Origin: JAEZHK01 sp040768845
Lineage (GTDB): Bacteria > Bacillota > Clostridia > Christensenellales > Aristaeellaceae
Direction of reading: 5' to 3'
Assembly: GCA_040768845.1 (NCBI GenBank)
Contig: JAXGME010000004.1
Span: forward strand, 248,001 to 312,000
Length of the DNA stretch: 64,000 nucleotides
Shown piece after piece: positions 33,565-42,855 of this stretch. The notes under the pieces are model-generated. The model made no database searches and was not told where the DNA came from. It saw nothing but the letters and a program-made list of their open reading frames with translations. A program made the position numbers and the translations under genes. The number at the start of each line of letters is the position of its first letter. Position 1 is the stretch's first letter.

Positions 33565-34749
33565 ATGAATCGCCTGGACGAACTGAACCTGAAACTGCAT
33601 TCGCTGGTCGTGTTTCGCGGCCTCATGGAGGATGGCGCGCTGGGCCTGCTGCCGGCGCTTTTGGACGGCGCGGGGAAGGACAAAGCCCGGCGCCTGGATG
33701 ACTACGCGCGCTTTGCCGCGCGCGTTTTTGAGGCGGGCGGCAGCCTGTCCGACTGCGTGCTGGACCGCGTGCTGGGGGACGACAATTTCTACGTCCGAAA
33801 GCGCGCCCGGGGCGAGGCCGCCGATCCCGCGCTGGAGGCGTGCGTCGAGGGCGAGCTGGCGGTGCTTGAGGAGGTCGCCGGGCTTTCCGCCCGGGCGGTC
33901 CGCGCGCTCGTCGGCTACGAGGGCCGCCTGCCGGAGTGGCGGACGCGGCCGGTCGATCTGGCGGGGGAGTACCGGCGCATGCTGGAGCGCCTCTTTACGG
34001 CGGGCTACGGCCTGTTCGCGCGGCATTCCATGTTCCAGGTGGAGGGCGGCGAACTTTTGCCGGTGCGGTTCCCCGATCCCATACGCCTCGACGATCTGAA
34101 GGGGTACGAGCGGGAGCGCGGGGCCGTCGTAAACAACACGCTGGCGCTCATTGACGGCAGGCCCGCGGCCAACGCGCTGCTCTATGGGGACGCCGGCACG
34201 GGGAAATCCTCCACCGTCAAGGCGATCGTCAACGAGTACGCACCCCGGGGCCTTCGGCTTGTGGAGGTTCGAAAAAACCGGCTGATGGAGATCCCGAAGG
34301 TGCTGGAGGCGCTCAGCGGCAACCCGCTCAGGTTCATCCTGTTTGTGGACGATCTTTCGTTCCAGAGCGGCGGGGAGGAGGCTGGCGCGCTGAAGGCCAT
34401 TTTGGAGGGCTCGGCGTGCGCCAGGACGCCCAACGTGGCCATCTACGCCACCAGCAACCGGCGGCACATCGTCAGCGAGCGGTTTTCCGACCGGAGCGAC
34501 GACGACATCCACCGCAACGAAACCATTCAGGAGCAGGTGTCGCTGTCCCAGCGGTTTGGGCTCAGCGTGTGCTTCATGAAGCCGGACAGGGAGCGATACC
34601 TGGAGATCGTACGCGCCCTTGCCCGGGGCCTTCCGGAAACGGAAGGGCTGGACGCCCAGGCGGAGCGGTATGCCATCGACCGAGGCGGCCGGTCGCCCCG
34701 GGTGGCCAGGCAGTTTGTGGACGCGGTCCGCCGCGGCGAACGGATCTGA
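33565..34749 (+). CDS. DUF815 family AAA ATPase
   Basis: A 394-residue cytosolic ATPase. The N-terminal 150 residues are helical and family-specific; the ATPase domain has Walker A YGDAGTGKSSTVKAI (about 213-227), Walker B RFILFVDDLSF, and arginine-rich sensor region NRRHIVSERFSDRSDDD. The C-terminus GGRSPRVARQFVDAV resembles an AAA lid. Related to MoxR/DnaC-like loaders, but no function is established. It is 39 nt upstream of the ABC-F gene on the same strand. Confidence 0.88.
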   Translation: MNRLDELNLKLHSLVVFRGLMEDGALGLLPALLDGAGKDKARRLDDYARFAARVFEAGGSLSDCVLDRVLGDDNFYVRKRARGEAADPALEACVEGELAVLEEVAGLSARAVRALVGYEGRLPEWRTRPVDLAGEYRRMLERLFTAGYGLFARHSMFQVEGGELLPVRFPDPIRLDDLKGYERERGAVVNNTLALIDGRPAANALLYGDAGTGKSSTVKAIVNEYAPRGLRLVEVRKNRLMEIPKVLEALSGNPLRFILFVDDLSFQSGGEEAGALKAILEGSACARTPNVAIYATSNRRHIVSERFSDRSDDDIHRNETIQEQVSLSQRFGLSVCFMKPDRERYLEIVRALARGLPETEGLDAQAERYAIDRGGRSPRVARQFVDAVRRGERI

Positions 34750-34788
34750 AGCCGCCGGGCGGCGGAAACCAATTTAAAGGAGAATTCA

Positions 34789-36402
34789 ATGATCAGCGCA
34801 CAGGGGGTATCCCTTCAATACGGCGGGCGGGAACTGTTCAAGGACGTCAACGTGCAGTTTACCGCCGGCAACTGCTACGGGCTGATCGGCGCCAACGGCA
34901 CCGGGAAGTCCACGTTTCTCAAAATCCTCTCCGGGGAGATGGAGCCCACGAAGGGCGAGGTCTTCATGAAGCCCGGCGAGCGCCTGGCGGTATTGCGGCA
35001 AGACCACTTCGCCTTTGACGAGTACACCGCCCTTGAAACCGTGCTGATGGGGCACAAGCGACTCCACGAGGTGATGACCGAGAAGGAAAAGCTGTACGGC
35101 AAGAGCGACTTTACCGACGAGGACGGCGTGCGCCTGGCGGAGCTGGAGGGTGAGTTTGCGGAAATGGACGGCTGGAACGCTGAGGCGGGCGCCGAAACGC
35201 TGCTCAACGGCCTGGGCGTCAAAGGGGAATACCATCGCGCGATGATGCGCGAGCTGGACGGCCCCCGCAAGGTGAAGGTGCTGCTGGCGCAGGCGCTGTT
35301 CGCCGCGCCGGACATCCTGCTGATGGACGAGCCCACCAACAACCTGGACATCCACGCCATCCGCTGGCTGGAGAATTTCCTGCTGGACTTTCCCAATACC
35401 GTGGTGGTGGTGTCCCACGACCGGCACTTTCTCAACCACGTGTGCACCCACATCGTGGACATCGACTATGGCAAGATTCAGATGTACGTGGGCAACTACG
35501 ACTTCTGGTACGAATACACCCAACTGGCCGCGCGCCAGGCGCGGGACCAGCGCCGGCGCAACGAGGAGAAGGCCAGGGAGTTGGAGGAATTCATCCGCAG
35601 GTTCAGCGCCAATGCCTCCAAGTCGCGCCAGGCCACATCCCGCAAAAAGCTGCTGGACAACCTGCAGATGGAGAATTTTATGCCCTCCTCCCGCCGCTAC
35701 CCCTTCATCCACTTCGACCAGGCGCGGCAGGTGGGCAACGACGTGCTCTCGGTCAACGGCATTTCAAAGACCGTGGGCGGGCGCAAGGTGCTTTGCGACG
35801 TCAGCTTCATCGTGCGCCCGGGTGACAAGATCGCCTTTGTCGGTCGGGACGAGCTGGCGCGCACCACGCTGTTTCAGATCCTGATGGGGGAGATCGAGCC
35901 GGACGAGGGGGATTTCACCTGGGGCGTCACCACGTCCAGGGCTTATTTCCCCGCCGACAGCGCGGCGTATTTTGACGGCGTGGATCTGTCGCTGATCGAC
36001 TGGCTCCGGCAGTACTCGGAAGACAAGCACGAGGTCACCGTGCGCGGCTGGCTGGGGCGGGTGCTGTTTTCCGGCGAGGAGGCGCTGAAGAAGGCGCGCG
36101 TGCTCTCCGGCGGCGAGCGGGTGCGGTGCATGCTGGCCCGGATGATGCTCTCCGGCGCCAACGTGCTGATGCTGGACGAGCCCACCAACCACCTGGACCT
36201 CGAGGCCATCACCGCCCTCAACGAGGGCATGGCGGACTTCAAGGGCACGATGCTCTTTGCATCGCGGGACCATCAGGTGATGCAGACGGTGGCCAACCGA
36301 GTGATCGAGATTCTGCCGGACGCCCTCGTGGACCGGCGGGAGAGCTATGACGAGTACATCGAATATCTGGAGCAGAACGCGCCGGAGCGGCTGGGTACCT
36401 GA
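34789..36402 (+). CDS. ABC-F family protein (YbiT-like) with one degenerate ATP site
   Basis: A 537-residue soluble double ATPase of the ABC-F class, which acts on ribosomes or translation. NBD1 has intact Walker A GANGTGKST (34-42), Walker B LLMDEPTNNLD and switch His in SHDRH, but its signature is LDGPRK instead of LSGGEK. A coiled linker follows (about 235-300). NBD2 has a normal signature LSGGERVR and Walker B LMLDEPTNHLD, yet Walker A reads GRDELARTT (Arg358 for the usual Lys) and the switch motif reads SRDH (Arg493 for His). All changes fall on one composite site. ATG 34789 follows AAAGGAG. Confidence 0.92.
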   Translation: MISAQGVSLQYGGRELFKDVNVQFTAGNCYGLIGANGTGKSTFLKILSGEMEPTKGEVFMKPGERLAVLRQDHFAFDEYTALETVLMGHKRLHEVMTEKEKLYGKSDFTDEDGVRLAELEGEFAEMDGWNAEAGAETLLNGLGVKGEYHRAMMRELDGPRKVKVLLAQALFAAPDILLMDEPTNNLDIHAIRWLENFLLDFPNTVVVVSHDRHFLNHVCTHIVDIDYGKIQMYVGNYDFWYEYTQLAARQARDQRRRNEEKARELEEFIRRFSANASKSRQATSRKKLLDNLQMENFMPSSRRYPFIHFDQARQVGNDVLSVNGISKTVGGRKVLCDVSFIVRPGDKIAFVGRDELARTTLFQILMGEIEPDEGDFTWGVTTSRAYFPADSAAYFDGVDLSLIDWLRQYSEDKHEVTVRGWLGRVLFSGEEALKKARVLSGGERVRCMLARMMLSGANVLMLDEPTNHLDLEAITALNEGMADFKGTMLFASRDHQVMQTVANRVIEILPDALVDRRESYDEYIEYLEQNAPERLGT

Positions 36403-36436
36403 TCCGGACCGCATAAGCACCTTGGAGGGGATGGAC

Positions 36437-37198
36437 ATGGAGGGCGGCGAAAACCTGGGCCAGGTGGCGCGGGTGGCGCGGCTGGCGGGGCAGATGTTGC
36501 TGTCCAACGGCGGTGAAACCTACCGCGCGGAGGAAACCGTGCGCCACATTGGCCGCGCGTTTGGCTACGAATCGGAGGTCATCGCGTTTCCCACGGGGCT
36601 GATGCTGTTTGTGGGCGGCGAAAAGTCGCTGATCGGGCGGGTGAACCGGCGCCAAGTGGATTTTTCCGTGATCGACCGCGTCAACGCGATCTCCCGGGAA
36701 CTGGCCACCGGCGCGCGTTCGCTGGACGACGCGGAGCGGGAGCTCAGCGCCCTTTCCGCCCGGCCGCCGATGGGCTGGCTGCGCCAGAGCCTGATTGCGG
36801 CGGGCTCATCGTCCATGTTCGCGCTGATGTTCAGCGGGTCGTACTTTGATCTGGCGGCCGCGGGGATCTGCGCGTTCCTCGCGCAGGCGGTGACGGGACG
36901 GCTGAACGACGAGGCGGGGCTGCCGCTCGTCAGCCTGGTCGGCGGCTTTGCGACGGCGCTGATGGCGCTGATCCTCACGGCGGCGTTTCGCCTGGGCGAC
37001 GTGGACCGGATCATCATCTCCGCGATGATGCCGCTCTTGCCGGGGCTCGCCATGACCAACGCCATCCGCGACGCCATGCGGGGCGACCTGGTGTCGGGCA
37101 TGGCCCGCGCCGGCGAGGCGCTGATCCGCGCCGTGGTGCTGGCGGCGGGCGCGGGCCTCTCCATTTCCGCGTGGATGCTGATGGGAGGCGGCGCATGA
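36437..37198 (+). CDS. Threonine/serine exporter ThrE, N-terminal half
   Basis: A 253-residue protein of the DUF1212/ThrE family. A cytosolic N-terminal domain (about 1-110, with LLSNGGETYRAEETVRHIGR and VIAFPTGLMLFV) is followed by five membrane helices. ATG 36437 is preferred because GGAGGGG is 6-8 nt upstream; ATG 36431 lies too close to it. The partner gene starts in its stop codon. In many Bacillota the ThrE exporter is split into these two proteins. Confidence 0.87.
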   Translation: MEGGENLGQVARVARLAGQMLLSNGGETYRAEETVRHIGRAFGYESEVIAFPTGLMLFVGGEKSLIGRVNRRQVDFSVIDRVNAISRELATGARSLDDAERELSALSARPPMGWLRQSLIAAGSSSMFALMFSGSYFDLAAAGICAFLAQAVTGRLNDEAGLPLVSLVGGFATALMALILTAAFRLGDVDRIIISAMMPLLPGLAMTNAIRDAMRGDLVSGMARAGEALIRAVVLAAGAGLSISAWMLMGGGA

Positions 37199-37650
37199 TG
37201 TCCGTCGCGCTGCAGATCGTCGGGTGCTTCGCGGCGGCGGCGATGTTTGCGCTCTTGTTTCGCACCCCCGCCCGGCTGATCGTGCCGGCATCCCTTTCGG
37301 CGGTGGCCGGGTACGCGCTGAGCCTGTGGGCCGGCGCGCGCATCGGCGCGGAATGGGCGGGGATATTTTTCGGTTCCGTGCTGTCCGCGCTGATCGGCGA
37401 ATGGCTGGCGCGACGGCTGCGGGCGCCCGCCACGATTTTTTTGACCGTCGCGGTGATCCCGATGGTGCCCGGCGCAGGGCTTTACAACACCATGCTGGCG
37501 CTGGTGCAGAACCGCTACGCCGACGCCGCGGCAGCCGGGTCCAACACGATGCTCTCCGCCGGTGCCATCGCGCTGGGCCTGTCCATTGCGGCGTCTGCGG
37601 CCTATGCCCTGCGCCGGAAGGCCACGCCCCACGAGCCGCCGCACGGGTGA
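37195..37650 (+). CDS. Threonine/serine exporter ThrE, C-terminal half
   Basis: A 151-residue membrane protein (DUF3815/ThrE-like) with four to five helices, including AGIFFGSVLSALIGEWLARR and TIFLTVAVIPMVPGAGLYNT, the family's signature proline/glycine segment. Its ATG overlaps the TGA of the first half by 4 nt, so the two halves are coupled. Together they are expected to export threonine, serine or similar small amino acids. Confidence 0.87.
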   Translation: MMSVALQIVGCFAAAAMFALLFRTPARLIVPASLSAVAGYALSLWAGARIGAEWAGIFFGSVLSALIGEWLARRLRAPATIFLTVAVIPMVPGAGLYNTMLALVQNRYADAAAAGSNTMLSAGAIALGLSIAASAAYALRRKATPHEPPHG

Positions 37651-37660
37651 TTTTTCCTGT

Positions 37661-40099
37661 CTATCGCGCGCCGATGCGCGCCTTTACCCGATGGACGCCG
37701 CCCGGAGCGCTCAGGGGCAGGAGGTTGCCCACGACCGGAACACCGTCCAGCTCCAGGGCGCAGGGCTTTTTTTCGCCGTCCGACTCGTTTTCAATCTCGA
37801 TGACGTAGACGGCGCCGCGGAATTTCCGGGTGACGGTCAGTGCGCGGAGGCCGCGGGGCAGACAGGGGTCGATCATCAGTCCGTCGTACTGGGGCTTGAT
37901 GCCCAGGATCGCCTGGGAGATACTGTAAAAGCTCCAGGCGGCGGTGCCGGTCAGCCAGCTGTTCTTGGCCTCGCCGTGGCGCGGCGCCCAGGGCCCGGCG
38001 ATCATCTGCGCGTACACGTAGGGCTCGGTGCGGTGGAGCTTTTGATCTTCGGTATAGCTGGGGCAGGTGCGGCGGTAGGTCTCAAAGGCCCGGTCACCGT
38101 GGCCCAGCACCGTCTCCGCGATGGTGATCCAGGGGTTGTTGTGGCAGAAGATGCCGCCGTTTTCCTTGTATCCCGGCGGGTAGGAGCTGATCTCGCCCAG
38201 TTCCGGGTGGTAGCGGGTATAGGGCGGCGTGTGGATGGCGATGCCGTGGGGGCCAGCAAGATGCGCCCGGACCGAGTCCAGCGCCCGCTGCGCCAGCCCC
38301 TCCGCCACGCCGATGCCCGCCATTACGCAGAAGCCCTGGGGTTCGATGTAGATCCGCCCCTCTGCGCATTCGCGGCTGCCCACCTTGCCGCCCAGCGCGT
38401 CGTAGGCGCGCAGAAACCAGGCCCCGTCCCAGCCGGCCTCCAGCACCGCGCGGGTCATGCGCGCCTTCTCCTCCAGCGCGAAGTCGGCCTCGTCCGGAAA
38501 GCCCGCGCGGCGGCACAGATCGGCGTAGTCGTCCGCCAGCGCCACGTACATGCCGGCGATGAACACGGATTCCGCCGTGCCGCCGGCGCGGTTTTCACAG
38601 GTCTGAAAGCTCTCCCCCGGTGTAGTGGAAAAGCAGTTGAGGTTCAGGCAGTCGTTCCAGTCCGCACGGCCGATCAGCGGCAGCCCGTGGGGGCCCAGGT
38701 GGCCCGCGGTGAAATGGAAGGAGCGGCGCAAATGCTCCAGCAGCGTCGCCCGGTCCTCCGGGTTGGAATCAAAGGGCACGCATTCGTCCAGAATGTCAAA
38801 ATCGCCGGTTTCCTTAATGTAGGCCGCGGTGCCGTAGATGAGCCACAGCGGGTCGTCGTTGAAGCCGCTGCCCACGTCCATATTGCCCCGCTTGGTCAGC
38901 GGCTGGTACTGGTGATAGGCGCTGCCGTCCGGAAACTGGGTGGCGGCGATATCGATCAGCCGCTCCCGGGCGCGCTCCGGTATCAGGTGCACAAAGCCCA
39001 GCAGGTCCTGCGTCGAATCGCGGAAGCCCATGCCTCGGCCGATGCCCGACTCAAAATAGGAGGCCGAGCGCGACATGTTGAAGGTGACCATGCACTGGTA
39101 CTGATTCCAGATGTTGACCATGCGGTCGAGCCGATCGTCGCCGCTTGTGAGATGGAAGTTTGCGAGCAGCGCGTCCCAGTAGACCCGGAGCGCCTCAAGC
39201 GCCCGGTCGAACTGCGCCTCCGTACGGAAGGCGTTCATCAGCGTCCGGGCGGGGGCCTTGTTGGCCACGCCGGGGGCTTCGAATTTCTGATCCTCCGGGT
39301 TTTCGCAGTAGCCGAGGACAAACACCATGCCGCGCTCCTCGCCAGGCGCCAGCGTCAGGCGCACCCGGTGGGCGCCGATGGGGGCCCAACCGCTGCAGAC
39401 GCTGCCCGACGGGCGGTCCTCCAGCACCGCGCGGGGGGCGTCAAAGCCGTTATACAGCCCGAAGAAGGACTCGCGATCGGTGTCGAAGCCGTCCGTGTCC
39501 CGGTTTACCGCCCAGACGGCGTAGTGGTTGCGCCGCTCGCGGTACTCGGTGACGTGGTAGATGGCGCGATCCTCCACCTCCACCTCGCCGGTGGAGAAGT
39601 TGCGCTGGAAGTTGGTCATGTCGTCCATCGCGTTCCAGAGGCAGAACTCGACCACGCCATACACGCTGACGGTCTTGGGGGCGTCCGTAAGGTTCCGGAG
39701 CCTCAGTTTCGTCACCTGTGCCGCGCTCCCGCGGGGGACCATCAGCGTTTCCTCGGCGCTCAGGCCGTCCTTTTCGCCCGTGATCACCGTATACCCCAGC
39801 CCGTGACGGCACTCGTACCGGTCCAGCGGGGTCCTGACGGGCATCCAGCCGGGGGCCCACACGCTCTCGCCGTCCCGGATATAGAAGTAGGTGCCGCCGG
39901 CGTCGGAGGGCAGGTTGTTGTAGCGGTAGCGCGTCAGCCGGAGGAGGCGTGCATCCCGGTAGAAGCTGTAGCCGCCGGACGTGTTGGACGCGAGCGAAAA
40001 GAAATCCTCGCTGCCCAGGTAGTTGATCCAGGGGTAGGGCGTGTCCGGCCGGGTGATCACGTATTCGCGGCGCGCGTCGTCAAAGTGGCCGTAGTTCAT
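37661..40099 (-). CDS. Cellobiose phosphorylase (GH94)
   Basis: An 812-residue cytosolic phosphorylase that splits cellobiose with phosphate into glucose 1-phosphate and glucose. It matches clostridial cellobiose phosphorylases over its length: start MNYGHFDDARREYVITRPDT, middle NIWNQYQCMVTFNMSRSASY and SGIGRGMGFRDSTQDLLGF, catalytic aspartate in GRADWNDCLNLNCFS (about 485-499), and RHGEAKNSWLTGTAAWSF near the C-terminus. It is divergent from the LacI gene, with a LacI-type operator 23 nt upstream of the ATG. Confidence 0.95.
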   Translation of the reverse strand: MNYGHFDDARREYVITRPDTPYPWINYLGSEDFFSLASNTSGGYSFYRDARLLRLTRYRYNNLPSDAGGTYFYIRDGESVWAPGWMPVRTPLDRYECRHGLGYTVITGEKDGLSAEETLMVPRGSAAQVTKLRLRNLTDAPKTVSVYGVVEFCLWNAMDDMTNFQRNFSTGEVEVEDRAIYHVTEYRERRNHYAVWAVNRDTDGFDTDRESFFGLYNGFDAPRAVLEDRPSGSVCSGWAPIGAHRVRLTLAPGEERGMVFVLGYCENPEDQKFEAPGVANKAPARTLMNAFRTEAQFDRALEALRVYWDALLANFHLTSGDDRLDRMVNIWNQYQCMVTFNMSRSASYFESGIGRGMGFRDSTQDLLGFVHLIPERARERLIDIAATQFPDGSAYHQYQPLTKRGNMDVGSGFNDDPLWLIYGTAAYIKETGDFDILDECVPFDSNPEDRATLLEHLRRSFHFTAGHLGPHGLPLIGRADWNDCLNLNCFSTTPGESFQTCENRAGGTAESVFIAGMYVALADDYADLCRRAGFPDEADFALEEKARMTRAVLEAGWDGAWFLRAYDALGGKVGSRECAEGRIYIEPQGFCVMAGIGVAEGLAQRALDSVRAHLAGPHGIAIHTPPYTRYHPELGEISSYPPGYKENGGIFCHNNPWITIAETVLGHGDRAFETYRRTCPSYTEDQKLHRTEPYVYAQMIAGPWAPRHGEAKNSWLTGTAAWSFYSISQAILGIKPQYDGLMIDPCLPRGLRALTVTRKFRGAVYVIEIENESDGEKKPCALELDGVPVVGNLLPLSAPGGVHRVKARIGAR

Positions 40100-40121
40100 G
40101 GCAGACCCTCCATTGCAGAAG

Positions 40122-40141
40122 TTGCGAAACCGATTTCGTAA
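40122..40141. promoter_or_regulatory. LacI-type operator upstream of the GH94 gene
   Basis: TTGCGAAACCGATTTCGTAA is a 20-bp palindrome with 16 of 20 symmetric positions and a central CG, typical of LacI-family operators. It lies in the leader of the phosphorylase gene, downstream of its predicted promoter, where a bound repressor would block elongation. A similar site lies at the lacI promoter. Confidence 0.65.
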
Positions 40142-40170
40142 CAGGGCGCACCCATTGACAGATTTACACC

Positions 40171-40199
40171 ATCATAGCGCAAAAACGCAAAAAAAACAA
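40171..40199 (-). promoter_or_regulatory. Promoter of the GH94 gene; note on the 40100-40448 gap
   Basis: On the minus strand, TTGTTT (40194-40199), a 17-bp spacer and TATGAT (40171-40176). The whole 40100-40448 gap holds this promoter, the lacI promoter and two operator-like sites; I see no other gene or RNA in it. Confidence 0.5.
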
Positions 40200-40353
40200 G
40201 CGGATTCGAGGGCGCCGGACCAATTTTGCGTCCGGAGCTATCCGCTCAGGGTTAAAACAGCGAAAACGTATTCGCTTGCCGGTGCCTGCGCGCCGGGTTC
40301 TGCAAAAAGGCGGCGGCCCGGGCGGACGGCGTTTGGCGCACCGCAAAAAAAGC

Positions 40354-40382
40354 TTGCCATTTTGTCAATTCAGGCGTATACT
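40354..40382 (+). promoter_or_regulatory. lacI-bglA promoter
   Basis: TTGCCA (40354-40359), a 17-bp spacer and TATACT (40377-40382); transcription should start near 40389, inside the second operator-like site. Confidence 0.7.
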
Positions 40383-40387
40383 GTATT

Positions 40388-40405
40388 GTCGAAAACGATT
40401 TAGAA
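40388..40405. promoter_or_regulatory. Second LacI-type operator (autoregulation)
   Basis: CGAAAACGATTTAG (40390-40403) shares 12 of 14 positions with the core of the site at 40122-40141. It lies at the predicted transcription start of lacI, as expected for autorepression. Confidence 0.55.
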
Positions 40406-40448
40406 TGGCGGTTGCGCAGCGCTGCGGGGCCGCGAGAGGGAGGGCAGC

Positions 40449-41474
40449 ATGGCTGTGACGATCCGGGAGCTGTCCCAGAAATGCGGTCTGTCCGTGTCCA
40501 CCGTCTCCAAGGCGCTGAACGGGTACAGCGACGTGAGCGCGGAGACCCGGGAACTGGTCCGGTCGATGGCGCGGCAGACGGGTTACAGGCCCAATTCGCT
40601 GGCGCGCGCGCTCAAGACGAACCGGACATTCAACCTGGGCGTGCTCTTTGTGGATGACAACCAGAGCGGACTGACCCACAACTACTTTGCCGCGGTGCTG
40701 GACAGCTTCAAGGTGGAGGCGGAGCGCCGGGGCTACGACATCACCTTCATCAACCACAACATCGGCAAGACCAACATGACCTACCTTGAGCATTGCCGCT
40801 ACCGCAATGTGGACGGCGTGTGCCTGGCCTGTGTGGACTTTCAGGCCGGCGAGGTCATGGAACTGGTGAGCGGGGACATCCCCGTCGTCACCATCGATCA
40901 CCTGTTCAACAACCGCACCTGCATTCAGTCGGAAAATCGGCAGGGCGTGCAGGCGTTGGTGAAGTACGTTTACGACAGGGGCCACCGGGAGATCGCCTAC
41001 GTGTCCGGCGCGAAGTCCGCGGTGACGGATATCCGCGTGACCAGCTTTTTGCACACCATGAGCGATCTGGGGCTTGCCGTGCCGGACGGCTTTTTGCAGC
41101 AGGGCATCTACCAGGACCCCTCCGCCACGTATCAGGTGGTGAAGCACATGCTGTCCGCGCCCAGGCGCCCCAGCTGCATCCTGATGCCGGACGATTATGC
41201 CGCGCTGGGGGGCATCGAGGCGGCGGAGGACATGGGCCTCACGATCCCCGAGGATCTTTCGGTGGCCGGGTTTGACGGCATCCGGCTGATCCAGCGGCTC
41301 TCGCCCCGGTTGACCACCATCGCCCAGGACACCCTGCGCATCGGTCAGGAGGCGGCGCGGCAGCTGGTGCATCTGATCGAGCGGCCGCGCACCACGTACC
41401 CGGAGATCATCTCCATTCCGACCCGGCTGATCCCCGGAGAGACCGTGCGGGACCTTGGCGCTCCGGCGCGCTGA
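40449..41474 (+). CDS. LacI family transcriptional regulator
   Basis: A 341-residue repressor. The helix-turn-helix and hinge occupy residues 1-60 (IRELSQKCGLSVSTVSKALN, YRPNSLARALKTNRT), followed by a sugar-binding domain of the periplasmic-binding type (VSGDIPVVTIDHLF, LSVAGFDGIRLIQRLSPRLT). It likely binds the two related palindromes at 40122 and 40390 and responds to cellobiose or a product. It is 17 nt upstream of the GH1 gene, so regulator and glucosidase form one operon. Confidence 0.93.
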   Translation: MAVTIRELSQKCGLSVSTVSKALNGYSDVSAETRELVRSMARQTGYRPNSLARALKTNRTFNLGVLFVDDNQSGLTHNYFAAVLDSFKVEAERRGYDITFINHNIGKTNMTYLEHCRYRNVDGVCLACVDFQAGEVMELVSGDIPVVTIDHLFNNRTCIQSENRQGVQALVKYVYDRGHREIAYVSGAKSAVTDIRVTSFLHTMSDLGLAVPDGFLQQGIYQDPSATYQVVKHMLSAPRRPSCILMPDDYAALGGIEAAEDMGLTIPEDLSVAGFDGIRLIQRLSPRLTTIAQDTLRIGQEAARQLVHLIERPRTTYPEIISIPTRLIPGETVRDLGAPAR

Positions 41475-41491
41475 CGAGGGAGGCGGCGGCC

Positions 41492-42847
41492 ATGGGCTTT
41501 CCGCAGGGGTTTTACTGGGGGACGGCGATGTCCGCCTATCAGATCGAGGGCGCGGCAGGGCCGGGCGACAGGGGCGAATGCGTGTGGGATGCATTTTGCC
41601 GCCGCCCGGGCAGGGTGTTCGGCGGCCATACCGGCGACACGGCCTGCGACCACCGCCACCGCTATGACGGGGACTTTGCGCTGATGGCGGCGCTGGGCGT
41701 GAAGAATTACCGCTTTTCGGTCAACTGGAGCCGCGTTCTGCCGGAGGGCGCGGGCCGGGTGAGCGAAGAAGGGCTGGCGTTTTATGATCGGCTGATCGAC
41801 GCCATGCTCCGGCGCGGCATCCGCCCGTGGATGACGCTTTTTCACTGGGAGTACCCGTCGGCGCTCGAGGCCCGGGGCGCGTGGCGGAACCCGGACAGCC
41901 CCGGGTGGTTTGCCGACTACGCGGCGCTCGTCGCGCGAAGATACGGCGACCGCGTGGGGCACTACTTCACCCTCAACGAACCCCAGTGCTTTATCGGTCT
42001 GGGATATGTCGCCGGGGAGCACGCGCCGGGGCTGCGCCTCGCGCCGGACGCCGCCATCCCGATGGGCCATCACGCCCTCGTCGCCCACGGCCTCGCGGTT
42101 CAGGCGATCCGCGCCAACGCGCCGGGGGCAAAGGTGGGGTATGCGCCCTGCTCGTCGCCGGCCTGCCCCGCGACCGACGCCCCGGAGGACGTGGCGGCGG
42201 CCCGGTCCGCCTATTTTGCGATGCCGGAGGATCCCGATCGCTGGTTCTGGAACGTGACCTGGTGGAGCGATCCCGTCCTCCTGGGTCGGTATCCCGAGGA
42301 CGGACTCTCGCGCTATGGGCGCTTTTTGCCCCGGGGGTTTGCGGGGGATCTGAATACCATCTGCCAAAAGCTGGACTTTTACGGGCAGAACATCTACCAC
42401 GGCACCACGGTCCGCGCCGGCGCCGCGGGGCCGGAGGCGGTGCCGCCGCCCGCCGGCACGCCCAGAACCGGCATGAACTGGCCCGTGACGCCCGAGTGCC
42501 TGTATTGGGGACCGAAATTCCTCTGCGAGCGCTATGGCCTGCCGCTCGTCATCGCGGAGAACGGCATGTCGGGCCTTGACGGCGTGTCACTGGACGGCGC
42601 GGTGCATGACCCGGCGCGGATTGACTATCTCCACCGGTATCTGCTGGCGCTGCGGCGCGCGGCGGAGGAGGGCGTCGACGTCCGCGGCTACTTCCATTGG
42701 AGCTTTCTGGACAACTTCGAATGGGCGATGGGCTATAACGACCGCTTCGGCCTCGTCTACGTGGATTACCCCACGCAAAGGCGCATCCCCAAGGATTCCG
42801 CCCGCTGGCTGAAGGCGGTGATGGAAACCAACGGCGAAGCGCTGTGA
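41492..42847 (+). CDS. Beta-glucosidase (GH1)
   Basis: A 451-residue retaining glycosidase. The acid/base glutamate is in FTLNEPQCF (about residue 166) and the nucleophile in LVIAENGMSG (about residue 354). The start FPQGFYWGTAMSAYQIEGA is the GH1 N-terminal signature. No signal peptide is seen, so it acts in the cytosol on cellobiose, cello-oligosaccharides or other beta-glucosides (or phospho-sugars if a PTS is used, which is not seen here). A GC-rich hairpin follows the stop. Confidence 0.94.
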   Translation: MGFPQGFYWGTAMSAYQIEGAAGPGDRGECVWDAFCRRPGRVFGGHTGDTACDHRHRYDGDFALMAALGVKNYRFSVNWSRVLPEGAGRVSEEGLAFYDRLIDAMLRRGIRPWMTLFHWEYPSALEARGAWRNPDSPGWFADYAALVARRYGDRVGHYFTLNEPQCFIGLGYVAGEHAPGLRLAPDAAIPMGHHALVAHGLAVQAIRANAPGAKVGYAPCSSPACPATDAPEDVAAARSAYFAMPEDPDRWFWNVTWWSDPVLLGRYPEDGLSRYGRFLPRGFAGDLNTICQKLDFYGQNIYHGTTVRAGAAGPEAVPPPAGTPRTGMNWPVTPECLYWGPKFLCERYGLPLVIAENGMSGLDGVSLDGAVHDPARIDYLHRYLLALRRAAEEGVDVRGYFHWSFLDNFEWAMGYNDRFGLVYVDYPTQRRIPKDSARWLKAVMETNGEAL

Positions 42848-42855
42848 CGCATGAA

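Noticed and set aside
37562..40141. 859-codon plus-strand frame across the cellobiose phosphorylase gene
   Set aside because: Exact antisense shadow of a highly conserved GH94 enzyme in GC-rich DNA; composition (Gly/Ala/Val/His rich) and lack of any domain argue against coding.
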